A stretch of 64,000 bases of DNA from the NCBI GenBank assembly GCA_036381515.1, contig DASVCR010000085.1:9155-73154 (forward strand), written 5' to 3'. The notes below the pieces were generated by a model. That model saw only the letters and a list, made by a program, of their open reading frames with translations. It ran no database searches and was not told the DNA's origin. Source of the stretch: ZC4RG20 sp036381515. Lineage in GTDB: Bacteria; Pseudomonadota; Gammaproteobacteria; Steroidobacterales; Rariloculaceae. Made by a program: the position numbers and the translations under genes. Below, piece after piece: positions 48,355 to 56,695 of this stretch (its first letter is position 1; each line of letters starts with the position of its first letter).

Positions 48355-48891
48355 TCAGCCGCTCTTCCCCGCCGCCGGATACGTGATCCGCGTGCCGTCG
48401 ACCTTCGCGAACGGCGTGAGCTTGTGCGGCCGCGGCGAGCTGCCGTCGATGATGTCGAGGACGTCCACGCCGCGCACGAGCAGCGCGTCGCCGACGAGCG
48501 AACGGTGACAGCGCCACGGCACGGCCTCGGCGCACATGATCGCGGGGCGCCGCGTGCTCGCGAGGGCCGCAAGCGCGTCGACCGCCTGCGCGAACGCGTC
48601 CGACTGCATGTAATCGGCATACGCGCGAAACGACGAGTTGCGCCAGCCGGTGTTGATCGAATCCTTCGCCGGACGGCGCAGCCCGCCGAGCTCCGGCGCG
48701 TAGCGGTACTCGATGCCTGCCTCCTCGAGGCTTTGCTCGAGCCGGCGTGCCTCGAACTGCGGGTTGTGCCGCGACTTCGGGACCGTGCGGATGTCGACGA
48801 GCGTATCGATGCCGTTCCGCCGCAGGAGGTCGACGAGCTCGCCGATCGGACGCGTCGAGTGGCCTATCGTGTGCACGACTCGCCGAGCCAT
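48355..48891 (-). CDS. DUF488 domain protein
   Basis: A 178-residue protein of the DUF488 family: VHTIGHSTRPIGELVDLLRRNGIDTLVDIRTVPKSRHNPQF at the start (given here in pieces VHTIGHSTRPIGE and LVDIRTVPKSRHNPQF), a central ELGGLRRP, and CAEAVPWRCHRSLVGD near the end, which carries two Cys and His residues. The biochemical role is not established. ATG at 48891 has GGGAGG upstream. It stands alone between the beta-barrel gene and the divergent haem-motif gene. Confidence 0.87.
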   Translation of the reverse strand: MARRVVHTIGHSTRPIGELVDLLRRNGIDTLVDIRTVPKSRHNPQFEARRLEQSLEEAGIEYRYAPELGGLRRPAKDSINTGWRNSSFRAYADYMQSDAFAQAVDALAALASTRRPAIMCAEAVPWRCHRSLVGDALLVRGVDVLDIIDGSSPRPHKLTPFAKVDGTRITYPAAGKSG

Positions 48892-49077
48892 CGTTCCTCC
48901 CGTGTCGAACGCCCAGTGTAGCCCGCGTCGCCGCTTCGGCAACTGCATATCCACGAGCGTCCCGAAAGGCCCGATGCTCGCGCATGCGGACGGCCGCGCG
49001 GCGCTCGTGAACGCTTGTGACCGTTCCGCGGGCTCTGGTAGCGTTCCGTGGAATCCAAGACGGTTTCGATCGCCCCC

Positions 49078-50517
49078 ATGAGAAGACTCTCGCTCGTCCT
49101 CGTCTCCGCGCTCGTCGCCGTGATCGTCGCGGCCGCCGCGATCGGGTTGCGTCGGCAGGAGGTCCCGTCGGCCGAGCCGGGCCGCGGCGACGTCGAGCAC
49201 GAGCCGTTCCGCTATGACGTCGAATACCCGTTCATCGCGTACCGGACCGCGCCGCGCACGGACGCCGTGGCCGATCTCGTCCGGCGGATCGAGTCGGGCG
49301 AGGCCCGGCTCGAGCTCCGCGGCCCGCGCGGTCTCCTCGATTCGCTCCTCGCGGCCCTCGACATCGATCCCGCGTCCCAGGCGCTCGTGTTCTCGGCGAC
49401 CAGCCTGCAGGCCGGCCGCATCCGGCCGAGCACGCCGCGCGCGATCTACTTCAACGACGACGTCTACGTCGCGTGGGTGCAGGGCGGCCCGATCGAGATC
49501 GCCTCGATGGATCCCGAGCTCGGGCCGGTCTTCTACACGCTCCGGCACTCGAACGGCGCGAAGCCCGAGGTCGAGAACGAGCGCTGCCTCCAGTGTCACG
49601 ACTCGCTGTCGCTGACGGGCGGAGGCGTGCCGCGCTTCATCGTCGGGTCGGGCTACATCGACCAGCTGGGCAACGTCGTCTCGCACGAGGGCTGGATCAT
49701 CACGACGCAGCAGACGCCGTTCAGGAACCGATTCGGCGGCTGGTACGTCACGGGACGTCACGGCGACCAGGTGCATCTCGGCAACATCGTCGTGCCCGAC
49801 GTCTACGCGCTCGAGAACCTCGAGGCGCTCAGGGTCGGCAACATCGACTCGCTCGACGGCCTCGTCGACACGTCGGTCTATGCGGCGCCCGGCAGCGACA
49901 TCGTCGCGCTGCTCGTGTTGCAGCATCAGGTCGACGTGCAGAACGAGATCTCGCGCGTGAGCTACAAGGTCCGCGCGGCGCTCCATCGCGAGGGCCCGGA
50001 ATTGTCGCGGACCGCGGTCGCCGCGCTCGTCGAGCCGCTCGTCGAGACGCTGCTCTTCGTCGACGAGGCGTCGCTCGAAGGGCCGATCGTCGGCAGCTCC
50101 GAGTTTCGCGAGCGGTTCGAGCGGCGCGGGCCGGCCGATCCGGCGGGCCGCTCGCTGCGCGAGCTCGATCTCGACGGCAGGCTGATGCGCTATCCGCTGA
50201 GCTATCAGATCTATTCGGAGGCCTTCGATGCGCTGCCCGGGGTCGCGAAGGCGCAGGTGTACCGTCGGCTGAAGGCGGTCCTCGGCGGTGACGACCTGTC
50301 CGAGAAGTTCGCGCATCTGTCCGCCGACGACCGCTCGGCGATACTCGAGATCCTCACCGCGACGAAGCCCGACTTCGCGGCGTTCGACGACGCCGCCGTC
50401 GTCGAAGGCGACGGTGCGACGGGGGGCTCGGGCGCCGACGAGGATCCCGCGGCCGGCGAGGGTCGGGACGAGGCCGCGGCGACGGTCTCCAAAACCGAGC
50501 CGCCGCCTACGCCGTGA
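49078..50517 (+). CDS. exported protein with a single haem c motif, function unknown
   Basis: A protein of about 479 residues with an N-terminal hydrophobic anchor (LVLVSALVAVIVAAAAIGL, residues 5-23). A CXXCH motif (CLQCH) is at residues 170-174, inside a segment NERCLQCHDSLSLTGGGVPRF. The rest (up to about 440) is a mixed fold I do not recognise; the C-terminus is acidic and disordered. It is likely periplasmic, bound to the membrane, and may carry haem. ATG at 49078 starts the anchor; GTG at 49048 is possible. The phospholipase D-type gene follows after 7 bases. Confidence 0.7.
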   Translation: MRRLSLVLVSALVAVIVAAAAIGLRRQEVPSAEPGRGDVEHEPFRYDVEYPFIAYRTAPRTDAVADLVRRIESGEARLELRGPRGLLDSLLAALDIDPASQALVFSATSLQAGRIRPSTPRAIYFNDDVYVAWVQGGPIEIASMDPELGPVFYTLRHSNGAKPEVENERCLQCHDSLSLTGGGVPRFIVGSGYIDQLGNVVSHEGWIITTQQTPFRNRFGGWYVTGRHGDQVHLGNIVVPDVYALENLEALRVGNIDSLDGLVDTSVYAAPGSDIVALLVLQHQVDVQNEISRVSYKVRAALHREGPELSRTAVAALVEPLVETLLFVDEASLEGPIVGSSEFRERFERRGPADPAGRSLRELDLDGRLMRYPLSYQIYSEAFDALPGVAKAQVYRRLKAVLGGDDLSEKFAHLSADDRSAILEILTATKPDFAAFDDAAVVEGDGATGGSGADEDPAAGEGRDEAAATVSKTEPPPTP

Positions 50518-50524
50518 CGCGCCG

Positions 50525-52042
50525 ATGAGCCGCGACGCCGACCCGCACATGCGAACCGATGCGCCGCCGGTCCTGCCGCCCGACGAGCACCTGCCTCACC
50601 TTCCGCTGCACGAGCTTGCCGACGACGCGTTCTCGCGCGCGGCGGGCGCACCGCTGATCCACGGCAACCACGTCGAGCTCCTGCGCGACGCGCAGGAGAA
50701 CTATCCGGCGTGGCTCGCGGCGATCCGAGGTGCGCGCCACCACGTCTACTTCGAAAGCTACTTCATCTGCGAGGACGAGGTCGGCTGCGAGTTCGCGGAC
50801 GCGCTGATCGAGAAGGCGCGGGACGGCGTCACCGTCCGGCTGATCTACGATTGGATCGGCAACTTCGGCAAGGCGTCGCGGCGCTTCTGGCAGCGCTTGA
50901 GGGACGCGGGCGTACATGTGCGCTGCTACAACCCGCCGCGGCTCGAGAGCCCGTTCGGCTGGCTGTCGCGGGACCATCGCAAGATGCTGTCCGTCGACGG
51001 CGAGATCGCGTTCATCACGGGCCTCTGCGTCGGCCGCGACTGGGTCGGCGATCCCGCGCGCGGCATCGGACCGTGGCGCGACACCGGCGTCGCGATCCGC
51101 GGCCGCGCGGTGCCGGCGATCGAGCGTGCGTTCGCGCGGATCTGGGCGATGCTCGGCGACCCGATCGCGGTGAACGAGCTGCCGCAGACGGCGCGCGCGG
51201 CCGGGTCGACGACGCTCAGGATCGTCGCGACCGAGCCTGCGACCGCCGGCATGCTGCGCGTCGACCAGCTCGTCGCGACGCTCGCGACGAGCCGCCTGTG
51301 GCTCACGGACGCGTACTACGCCGGCACGACGTCGTACGTGCAGGCCCTGCGTGCGGCCGCGAAGGACGGGATCGACGTCCGCCTGCTCGTGCCGAACTCG
51401 ACCGACCTGCCGCTGATGCGGCCCCTGTCCCGCGCGGGCTACAGACCGCTGCTCGAGGCCGGCGTGCGCATCTTCGAGTGGAACGGCACGATGCTGCACG
51501 CGAAGACCGCGGTCGCGGACGGCTCGTGGGCGCGCGTCGGCTCGACGAACCTGAACGTCGCGAGCTGGTTCGGCAACTGCGAGCTCGACGCGGTCATCGA
51601 GGACGCCGACTTCGCGGCGAAGATGGAGCAGGCGTATCTCGAGGACCTCGACAACTCGACCGAGATCGTCCTCGACCTGAAGCGCCCTCGGCCGCGCTTG
51701 CCGCGCCCTCGCATGCCGCGCGGCCTTCGACGTCCGTCGCTGCGCCGGGGCCCCGGGCACAGGCCGATCGGACGTCGCGGCAGCGCGAGCCGCGCGGCCG
51801 CCGGCGCGCTTCGGATCGGCAACACGATCGGCGCGGCGTTCACGGACCGTCGCGTCCTCGGCCCCGTCGAGGCGAGGCTGATGACGGCCGGCGGCGTCGT
51901 GCTCACGGGCCTCGCGGTCGTGTTCGCGCTGTTCCCGCGTGCGCTCGCGTATCCCGCCGCCGTCCTCGCCGCATGGGGCGGGCTCGCGCTGCTCTACCGA
52001 AGCTATCGGCTATGGCGCGAACAGCGGCAGCGTGACCGATGA
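50525..52042 (+). CDS. phospholipase D-superfamily (cardiolipin synthase-like) protein
   Basis: A 505-residue PLD-family protein with two HKD motifs: the first in SRDHRKMLSVDGEIAFITG (about 155-173), the second in MLHAKTAVADGSWARVGSTN (about 324-343), each with the expected downstream Gly/Ser/Asn. A Pro/Arg-rich linker (about 385-425) leads to two C-terminal membrane helices (about 453-490). The order differs from classic ClsA, whose membrane helices are N-terminal, and is closer to ClsB/ClsC-type enzymes with an added tail. It probably makes cardiolipin or exchanges a phosphatidyl group. Co-transcribed with the haem-motif gene. Confidence 0.85.
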   Translation: MSRDADPHMRTDAPPVLPPDEHLPHLPLHELADDAFSRAAGAPLIHGNHVELLRDAQENYPAWLAAIRGARHHVYFESYFICEDEVGCEFADALIEKARDGVTVRLIYDWIGNFGKASRRFWQRLRDAGVHVRCYNPPRLESPFGWLSRDHRKMLSVDGEIAFITGLCVGRDWVGDPARGIGPWRDTGVAIRGRAVPAIERAFARIWAMLGDPIAVNELPQTARAAGSTTLRIVATEPATAGMLRVDQLVATLATSRLWLTDAYYAGTTSYVQALRAAAKDGIDVRLLVPNSTDLPLMRPLSRAGYRPLLEAGVRIFEWNGTMLHAKTAVADGSWARVGSTNLNVASWFGNCELDAVIEDADFAAKMEQAYLEDLDNSTEIVLDLKRPRPRLPRPRMPRGLRRPSLRRGPGHRPIGRRGSASRAAAGALRIGNTIGAAFTDRRVLGPVEARLMTAGGVVLTGLAVVFALFPRALAYPAAVLAAWGGLALLYRSYRLWREQRQRDR

Positions 52043-52085
52043 CCGCCGCTTGGCTCGACGCTCGCCCTGTGGTTCAATAGCGCGC

Positions 52086-52169
52086 ATGATCGCGTCCCGT
52101 TCCCGGTTTTACTTTTGGTATTACGGGTTTCCGATGCCGCTGGCGGAGGAAGGGTTGCGATCGATCTGA
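52086..52169 (+). CDS. leader peptide rich in Phe, Tyr and Trp (attenuator of DAHP synthase)
   Basis: A 27-codon ORF whose residues 8-15 read F-Y-F-W-Y-Y-G-F: seven of eight are aromatic, written with codons TTT, TAC, TTT, TGG, TAT, TAC, TTT that include the AT-rich forms rare in this genome. It ends at 52169, 24 bases before a strong intrinsic terminator, and the next gene is DAHP synthase, the first step of aromatic amino-acid synthesis. This is the structure of a translational attenuator. A possible promoter (TTGGCT 52050-52055, 17 bases, TTCAAT 52073-52078) would place the transcript start near the ATG; no ribosome site is seen, so initiation may be leaderless or the true promoter lies further upstream. 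Confidence 0.75.
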   Translation: MIASRSRFYFWYYGFPMPLAEEGLRSI

Positions 52170-52230
52170 ACGTCCGTTCGAGAAGCAATACCGAAAGAGC
52201 CGCCAGCGAACCTGGCGGCTCTTTCTTTTT
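52138..52230 (+). promoter_or_regulatory. transcription attenuator of the DAHP synthase gene (antiterminator/terminator)
   Basis: Terminator: 13-base perfect stem AAAGAGCCGCCAG (52194-52206) with its complement (52212-52224), 5-base loop, then CTTTTT (52225-52230). Antiterminator: CGCTGGCGG (52138-52146, within the leader peptide codons just after the aromatic run) is the exact complement of CCGCCAGCG (52200-52208) in the terminator's left arm, so the two structures exclude each other. A ribosome stalled at the aromatic codons would leave 52138-52146 free to pair and stop the terminator forming. Confidence 0.8.
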
Positions 52231-52275
52231 GGGCCGTCCGGAGATCGCGGGCCGAAGCGTGAGAAAGGAGTAGAA

Positions 52276-53352
52276 ATGGCCCCCCATACCGACGATCTGC
52301 GCATCCGCGGGTTTCATCCGCTCGTCACGCCTGCGGAGCTGATCGCGGAATTCCCGTGCAGCGATGCGATGTCCGCGACCGTGACGCAGGCACGTCACGC
52401 GCTGCACGCGCTGCTGCACGGCCGCGACGACCGGCTCGCGGTCGTGATCGGCCCATGCTCGATCCACGATCCGGACGCGGCGATGGAGTACGCGGAGCGC
52501 CTCCGGCCGCTGCGCGACACGCTCGGCGACGCGCTCGAGATCGTGATGCGCGTCTACTTCGAGAAGCCGCGCACGACGATCGGCTGGAAGGGGCTGATCA
52601 ACGATCCGGACCTCGACGGCAGCTGCAAGATCAACAAGGGCCTGAGGCTCGCGCGGCGGCTCCTCTGCGACATCAACGCACTCGGCCTTCCGGCCGGCTG
52701 CGAGTACCTCGACACGACGACCCCGCAGTACATCTCCGACCTCGTCGCGTGGGGCGCGATCGGCGCCCGCACGACCGAGAGCCAGGTGCATCGTGAGATG
52801 GCGTCCGGGCTCTCGTGCCCCGTTGGCTTCAAGAACGGCACCGACGGCAACGTGAAGATCGCGGTCGACGCGGTCCACGCGGCGTCGCATCCGCACCATT
52901 TCCTGGCCGTGATGAAGGACGGGCGGTCGGCCGTCGCGGCGACGACCGGCAATCCGGACGGCCACGTGATCCTGCGGGGCGGCAAGACGCCGAATTACGA
53001 CGCGGCTTCCGTCGAATCCGCGTGCGCGATGCTCGAGCGCGCGGGGCTCCGCCCGTGCGTGATGATCGACGCGAGCCATGCGAACAGCGGCAAGGTGCCC
53101 GAGAACCAGCCGAAGGTCGTCGACGCGATCGCCGCGCAGATCGAAGGCGGCGAGACGCGGATCGTCGGCGTGATGGTCGAGAGCCACCTCGTCGCGGGCC
53201 GCCAGGAGCTCGGCAGCGGGCCGCTGACCTACGGCCAGAGCATCACGGACGGCTGCATCGGCTGGGAGACCTCGGTCGACGTGCTCGAGCGGCTCGCGGA
53301 AGCCGTACGCACGCGCCGCCGCGTGCTCGGCCAGGCCGCGTCCGCCGCCTGA
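52276..53352 (+). CDS. 3-deoxy-7-phosphoheptulonate (DAHP) synthase, type I (AroG/AroF/AroH-like)
   Basis: A 358-residue type I alpha DAHP synthase that joins PEP and erythrose 4-phosphate, the entry to the shikimate pathway. Motifs: VVIGPCSIHDP (Cys metal ligand, about 57-67), MRVYFEKPRTTIGWKGLINDP, TTPQYISDL, KNGTDGNVKIAVDA and DASHANSGK (His ligand, about 261-269). The N-terminal extension (about 1-45) is the regulatory element of feedback-sensitive isoenzymes, but which amino acid inhibits it cannot be told. ATG at 52276 has AAAGGAG upstream. It is controlled by the attenuator just before it. Confidence 0.95.
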   Translation: MAPHTDDLRIRGFHPLVTPAELIAEFPCSDAMSATVTQARHALHALLHGRDDRLAVVIGPCSIHDPDAAMEYAERLRPLRDTLGDALEIVMRVYFEKPRTTIGWKGLINDPDLDGSCKINKGLRLARRLLCDINALGLPAGCEYLDTTTPQYISDLVAWGAIGARTTESQVHREMASGLSCPVGFKNGTDGNVKIAVDAVHAASHPHHFLAVMKDGRSAVAATTGNPDGHVILRGGKTPNYDAASVESACAMLERAGLRPCVMIDASHANSGKVPENQPKVVDAIAAQIEGGETRIVGVMVESHLVAGRQELGSGPLTYGQSITDGCIGWETSVDVLERLAEAVRTRRRVLGQAASAA

Positions 53353-53356
53353 AATC

Positions 53357-53605
53357 GGGGTCAGAGCCCTTTTTCCTCGCCTCGCGTCACGCCCCGGGGT
53401 CAGGGCCCCGCAGGAAATTGGGGTCAGAGCCCTTTTTCCTCGCTCGGGTCCGGCCGGGGGGCAGGGCCCTTTTCCCTCGCCTCGTGTCAGGCCGGGGTCA
53501 GAGCCCTTTTCCTCGCCTCGCGTCAGGCCCGGGGTCAGAGCCCTTTGACTAAGTCGGGCTCTGACCCCGATTCTGACCCCAATTCGTGTCAGACACGATT
53601 TTCGG
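53357..53605. repeat. tandem array of GGGGTCAGAGCCC repeats ending in a GTGTCAGACAC element
   Basis: Six direct copies of GGGGTCAG(A/G)GCCC followed mostly by TTTTTCCTCGC and CGTCAGGCC begin at 53357, 53396, 53420, 53456, 53494 and 53531; copies 2 and 4 have substitutions. An inverted copy GGGCTCTGACCCC lies at 53556-53568 and a half copy at 53574-53580, then ATTCGTGTCAGACACGATTT at 53583. The array starts 5 bases after the DAHP synthase stop and supplies the stop codon of the GNAT gene on the other strand. The copies are spaced unevenly (24-39 bases), so it is not a CRISPR. Confidence 0.85.
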
Positions 53606-54041
53606 CGGCGTCGCTGAGGCTCCTGACCATCCGAACGTGGTCGATGCCGGCCTCCTCGAAGACGGCGCCGACCCTGCGGTAGCCGAGCCGCTCGTAGAAC
53701 GGCGCAGCGGCAACCTGCGCATGGCACCAGACGTCGGCGAGCCCATGCCGCCGCGCGATCTCGTGCAAATGCGTCATCAGCGCGCGCCCGACGCCGGTGC
53801 CGCGCGCGGCGGCGAGCACGGCGACCCGGCCGACCTTGCCGCGCTTAGCGACGTCGAGCCGGCCCGTGCCGACGGCCTCGTCGCCGACGAACGCGAGCAC
53901 GTGGATGCATTCCGGATCGCGCTCGTCCATCTCGACGCTCGCCGGCACGCCCTGCTCGTCGACGAACACGGCGAAGCGAATCGCGCGGATCGCCGCGTAA
54001 TCGGCGACGTAATCTGCCTCTCTGACGCTGACGGCAGTCAT
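53589..54041 (-). CDS. GNAT family N-acetyltransferase (ElaA-like)
   Basis: A 150-residue GNAT protein: AIRAIRFAVFVDEQGVPASVEMDERD (N-terminal recognition part), RVAVLAAARGTGVGRALMTHLHEIARRHG (acetyl-CoA loop, about 82-110) and APFYERLGYRRVG near the end. The substrate is unknown. ATG at 54041 has AGCAGG upstream. The last few codons (ENRV and the stop) are made from the GTGTCAGACAC repeat element, so the element has inserted into or shaped the gene's 3' end. Confidence 0.87.
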   Translation of the reverse strand: MTAVSVREADYVADYAAIRAIRFAVFVDEQGVPASVEMDERDPECIHVLAFVGDEAVGTGRLDVAKRGKVGRVAVLAAARGTGVGRALMTHLHEIARRHGLADVWCHAQVAAAPFYERLGYRRVGAVFEEAGIDHVRMVRSLSDAAENRV

Positions 54042-54191
54042 CGACCTGCTGCTCGACGGACGATCGAGCGACAGTCTAACCCACCGTTCACGCGTGCCAC
54101 CTACGGCAAGCAAGCGATGGGCAATCGGGCCATTGGCGACGCCGAAAAGGACTCTGCGCCGTTTTCTCCGGCAACAGCGCGCTGCGAAAAA

Positions 54192-54283
54192 GGGCTCTGA
54201 CCCCGATTTCGCCCTGCGGTTGTGTCAGACACCATTTTCCCGGACGGGAAAATGGTGTCTGACACAATTTGGGCTCTGACCCC
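54192..54283. repeat. composite palindromic repeat (GGGCTCTGACCCC plus GTGTCAGACAC hairpin)
   Basis: Two direct copies of GGGCTCTGACCCC (54192-54204 and 54271-54283) flank an almost perfect 44-base palindrome, GTGTCAGACACCATTTTCCC (from 54222) with its complement (to 54265). It lies 3 bases downstream of the copA stop (minus strand), where the hairpin could help end or stabilise the copA transcript. Confidence 0.85.
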
Positions 54284-54286
54284 GAT

Positions 54287-56596
54287 TCATATCCGCGCGC
54301 GGCGGAGCCTCAGCGCATTCGCGATCACGCAGACCGAGCTCGCGCTCATCGCCGCCGCCGCGACGATCGGCGACAGCAGCACGCCGAACGCCGGGTAGAG
54401 CACGCCGGCCGCGATCGGCACGCCGATCGCGTTGTACACGAACGCGAAGAACAGGTTCTGACGGATGTTCCGCATCGCCGCGCGGCTCAGGCGCCTCGCT
54501 CGCGCGATCGCGCGCAGGTCCCCGCGCACGAGCGTCACGCCGGCGCTCTGCATCGCGACGTCCGTGCCCGTGCCCATCGCGATCCCGACGCGCGCGGCCG
54601 CGAGGGCCGGCGCGTCGTTGACGCCGTCACCGGCCATCGCGACGCTTCGCCCGTCGGCCTCGAGCCGCCGCACGACGTCGACCTTCCGCTCGGGCAGCAC
54701 GCCCGCGATCACCTCGTCGATGCCGAGCCGCGCCGCGACGGCGCGCGCCGTCGTCTCGTTGTCGCCGGTCACCATGATCAGGCGGATGCCGTCCGCGCGG
54801 AGCGCGCGCACCGCGTCGGGCGTCGTCGCCTTGATCGGATCGGCGACGCCGAGCAAGCCGAGCAGCTCGCCGCCGAGGACGACGTACATCACCGTCTGAC
54901 CGTCGGCGCGAAGCGCTTCGGCGCGCGCCTCGGCATCGCCCGGCTCGACACCGAGGGCTTCGAGCAGCGTGCGATTGCCGAGCGCGGCCCGCTGCCCGCC
55001 GATCACGCCCGTCACGCCGCGCCCCGTCAAAGACTCGAAGCCCTCGACCGGCTCGACGGCGACGCCGCGCGCCTCCGCGCCGGACAGGATCGCGGCCGCG
55101 AGCGGATGCTCGCTGCCGCGCTCGAGGCTCGCCGCGATCGCGAGCATGCGCGCCTCGTCGGCGGAGCCGGTCGGGACGATCGACACGAGCCGCGGCCGGC
55201 CCTCGGTCAGCGTGCCGGTCTTGTCGACGACGAGCGTGTCGACGTCGCGGAGCAGCTCGATCGCCTCGGCGTTCCTGAACAGCACGCCGACGCTCGCGCC
55301 CTTCCCCGCCGCGACCATGATCGACATCGGCGTCGCGAGCCCGAGCGCGCACGGGCACGCGATGATCAGCACCGCGATCGCGTTGATCAGCGCGTACGCG
55401 AGCGCAGGCTCGGGACCGACGAGCGACCAGACGACGAACGTCACGATCGCGACGACGACGACGGCGGGCACGAAGTACGCCGCGACGACGTCCGCAAGGC
55501 GCTGCACCGGCGCGCGAGAGCGCTGCGCCTGCGCGACCATGTCGACGATCTGCGCGAGCAGCGTTTCGGCGCCGACGCGGCGCGCCTCCATCACGAGCGT
55601 GCCCGTGCCGTTCACGGTGCCGCCGATGACCTCGTCCCCTCTGCCCTTCTCGACCGGCACGGGCTCGCCCGTGATCATCGACTCGTCGACCGCGCTCCGC
55701 CCGTCGAGCACGACGCCGTCGACCGGGATCTTCTCGCCCGGCCTGACCCGCAGCCTGTCGCCGGGCACGACGTGCTCGAGAGGCACGTCCTCGTCGCGCC
55801 CATCCGGGCGGATTCTCCGCGCGGTCCGCGGTGCGAGCTCGAGGAGCGCGCGGATCGCGGCGCCCGTGCGGTCGCGCGCACGGAGCTCCATGACCTGGCC
55901 GAGCAGCACGAGCGTCACGATCACGGCGGCCGTCTCGAAGTACACGCCGACCTCGCCGCCGCTGCCGCGGAACGCAGCGGGAAAGACGCCGGGCGCGAGC
56001 ACCGCGACGGCGCTGTACGTAAAGGCCGCGGCGACGCCGAGCGAGATCAGCGTGAACATGTTGAGGCGCCCCGTGACGATCGACGTTGCGCCACGCACGA
56101 AAAACGGCCAGCCGCCCCATAGCACAACCGGCGTCGCGAGCACGAGGCCGATCCAGCCCATCGCGCCGCCGTGCAGCAGGCCGCCGATCGGCAATGCGGG
56201 GATCATGTCGGCCATCGCGACGATCACGAGCGGCAGCGTGAGGATCGCGCTCACGACGAATCGCCGCGTCATGTCCCGCAGCTCTTCGTTCTCGGGCACG
56301 TCGCCGCCCGCGACCGCGATCGGCTCGAGCGCCATGCCGCAGATCGGACAGGCGCCCGGCGCGTCGCGGACGATCTCGGGGTGCATCGGGCACGTCCAGC
56401 GGGCGGTGCCGCTCGCCGCCGCGGCAGCACGGCTGCCGGCCTCCGCGGCGCCGCGACCGGCCTCCTCGGCACCGCGGCCGTGCGCGTGCACGTCCGCGCC
56501 ATGCTCGTGACCGCGGCCGTGTGCGCACGCGCCCGCCCCGTCGCCGAGACGCTGGGCGTGACCGCACGCGTGCCCGCGCGCATCCTGCGTTGCCAT
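54287..56596 (-). CDS. copA: copper-exporting P1B-type ATPase
   Basis: A 769-residue Cu-ATPase that exports Cu(I). The N-terminus is His/Ala-rich (about 1-60, HACGH, HGRGHEHGADVHAHG) and followed by a heavy-metal-binding domain with TCPMHPEIV and ACPICGM (about 68-88) in place of a classic HMA. Core motifs: CPC (414-416), GEPVP in SMITGEPVPVEKG, phosphorylated Asp458 in DKTGT, HP in GSEHPLAAA and GDGVNDAPALAAA. ATG at 56596 has GGAGG upstream. A CueR-type operator 45 bases upstream and the divergent cueR gene show copper control. Confidence 0.93.
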   Translation of the reverse strand: MATQDARGHACGHAQRLGDGAGACAHGRGHEHGADVHAHGRGAEEAGRGAAEAGSRAAAAASGTARWTCPMHPEIVRDAPGACPICGMALEPIAVAGGDVPENEELRDMTRRFVVSAILTLPLVIVAMADMIPALPIGGLLHGGAMGWIGLVLATPVVLWGGWPFFVRGATSIVTGRLNMFTLISLGVAAAFTYSAVAVLAPGVFPAAFRGSGGEVGVYFETAAVIVTLVLLGQVMELRARDRTGAAIRALLELAPRTARRIRPDGRDEDVPLEHVVPGDRLRVRPGEKIPVDGVVLDGRSAVDESMITGEPVPVEKGRGDEVIGGTVNGTGTLVMEARRVGAETLLAQIVDMVAQAQRSRAPVQRLADVVAAYFVPAVVVVAIVTFVVWSLVGPEPALAYALINAIAVLIIACPCALGLATPMSIMVAAGKGASVGVLFRNAEAIELLRDVDTLVVDKTGTLTEGRPRLVSIVPTGSADEARMLAIAASLERGSEHPLAAAILSGAEARGVAVEPVEGFESLTGRGVTGVIGGQRAALGNRTLLEALGVEPGDAEARAEALRADGQTVMYVVLGGELLGLLGVADPIKATTPDAVRALRADGIRLIMVTGDNETTARAVAARLGIDEVIAGVLPERKVDVVRRLEADGRSVAMAGDGVNDAPALAAARVGIAMGTGTDVAMQSAGVTLVRGDLRAIARARRLSRAAMRNIRQNLFFAFVYNAIGVPIAAGVLYPAFGVLLSPIVAAAAMSASSVCVIANALRLRRARI

Positions 56597-56641
56597 CGCT
56601 CGCCTCCTCGAACGCCCACCGAGGTGTACCGGATGCGTCGC

Positions 56642-56672
56642 AGGATGCGCCTTCCAATGATTGGAAGGTCAA
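56642..56672 (-). promoter_or_regulatory. CueR-type operator/promoter of copA
   Basis: Read on the minus strand: -35 TTGACC (56667-56672), inverted repeat CCTTCCAA-TCA-TTGGAAGG (56650-56668), -10 CATCCT (56642-56647), with a 19-base spacer. This is the over-long spacing and palindrome of CueR-regulated promoters. It faces copA; cueR starts 24 bases away in the other direction. Confidence 0.88.
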
Positions 56673-56695
56673 CCGTCGACGCGTACGATACGCGG

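Noticed and set aside
53357..53580. Possible CRISPR array
   Set aside because: Repeat core is only 13 bases, spacing is uneven, intervening sequence is itself repeated, orientation flips, and no cas gene is near.
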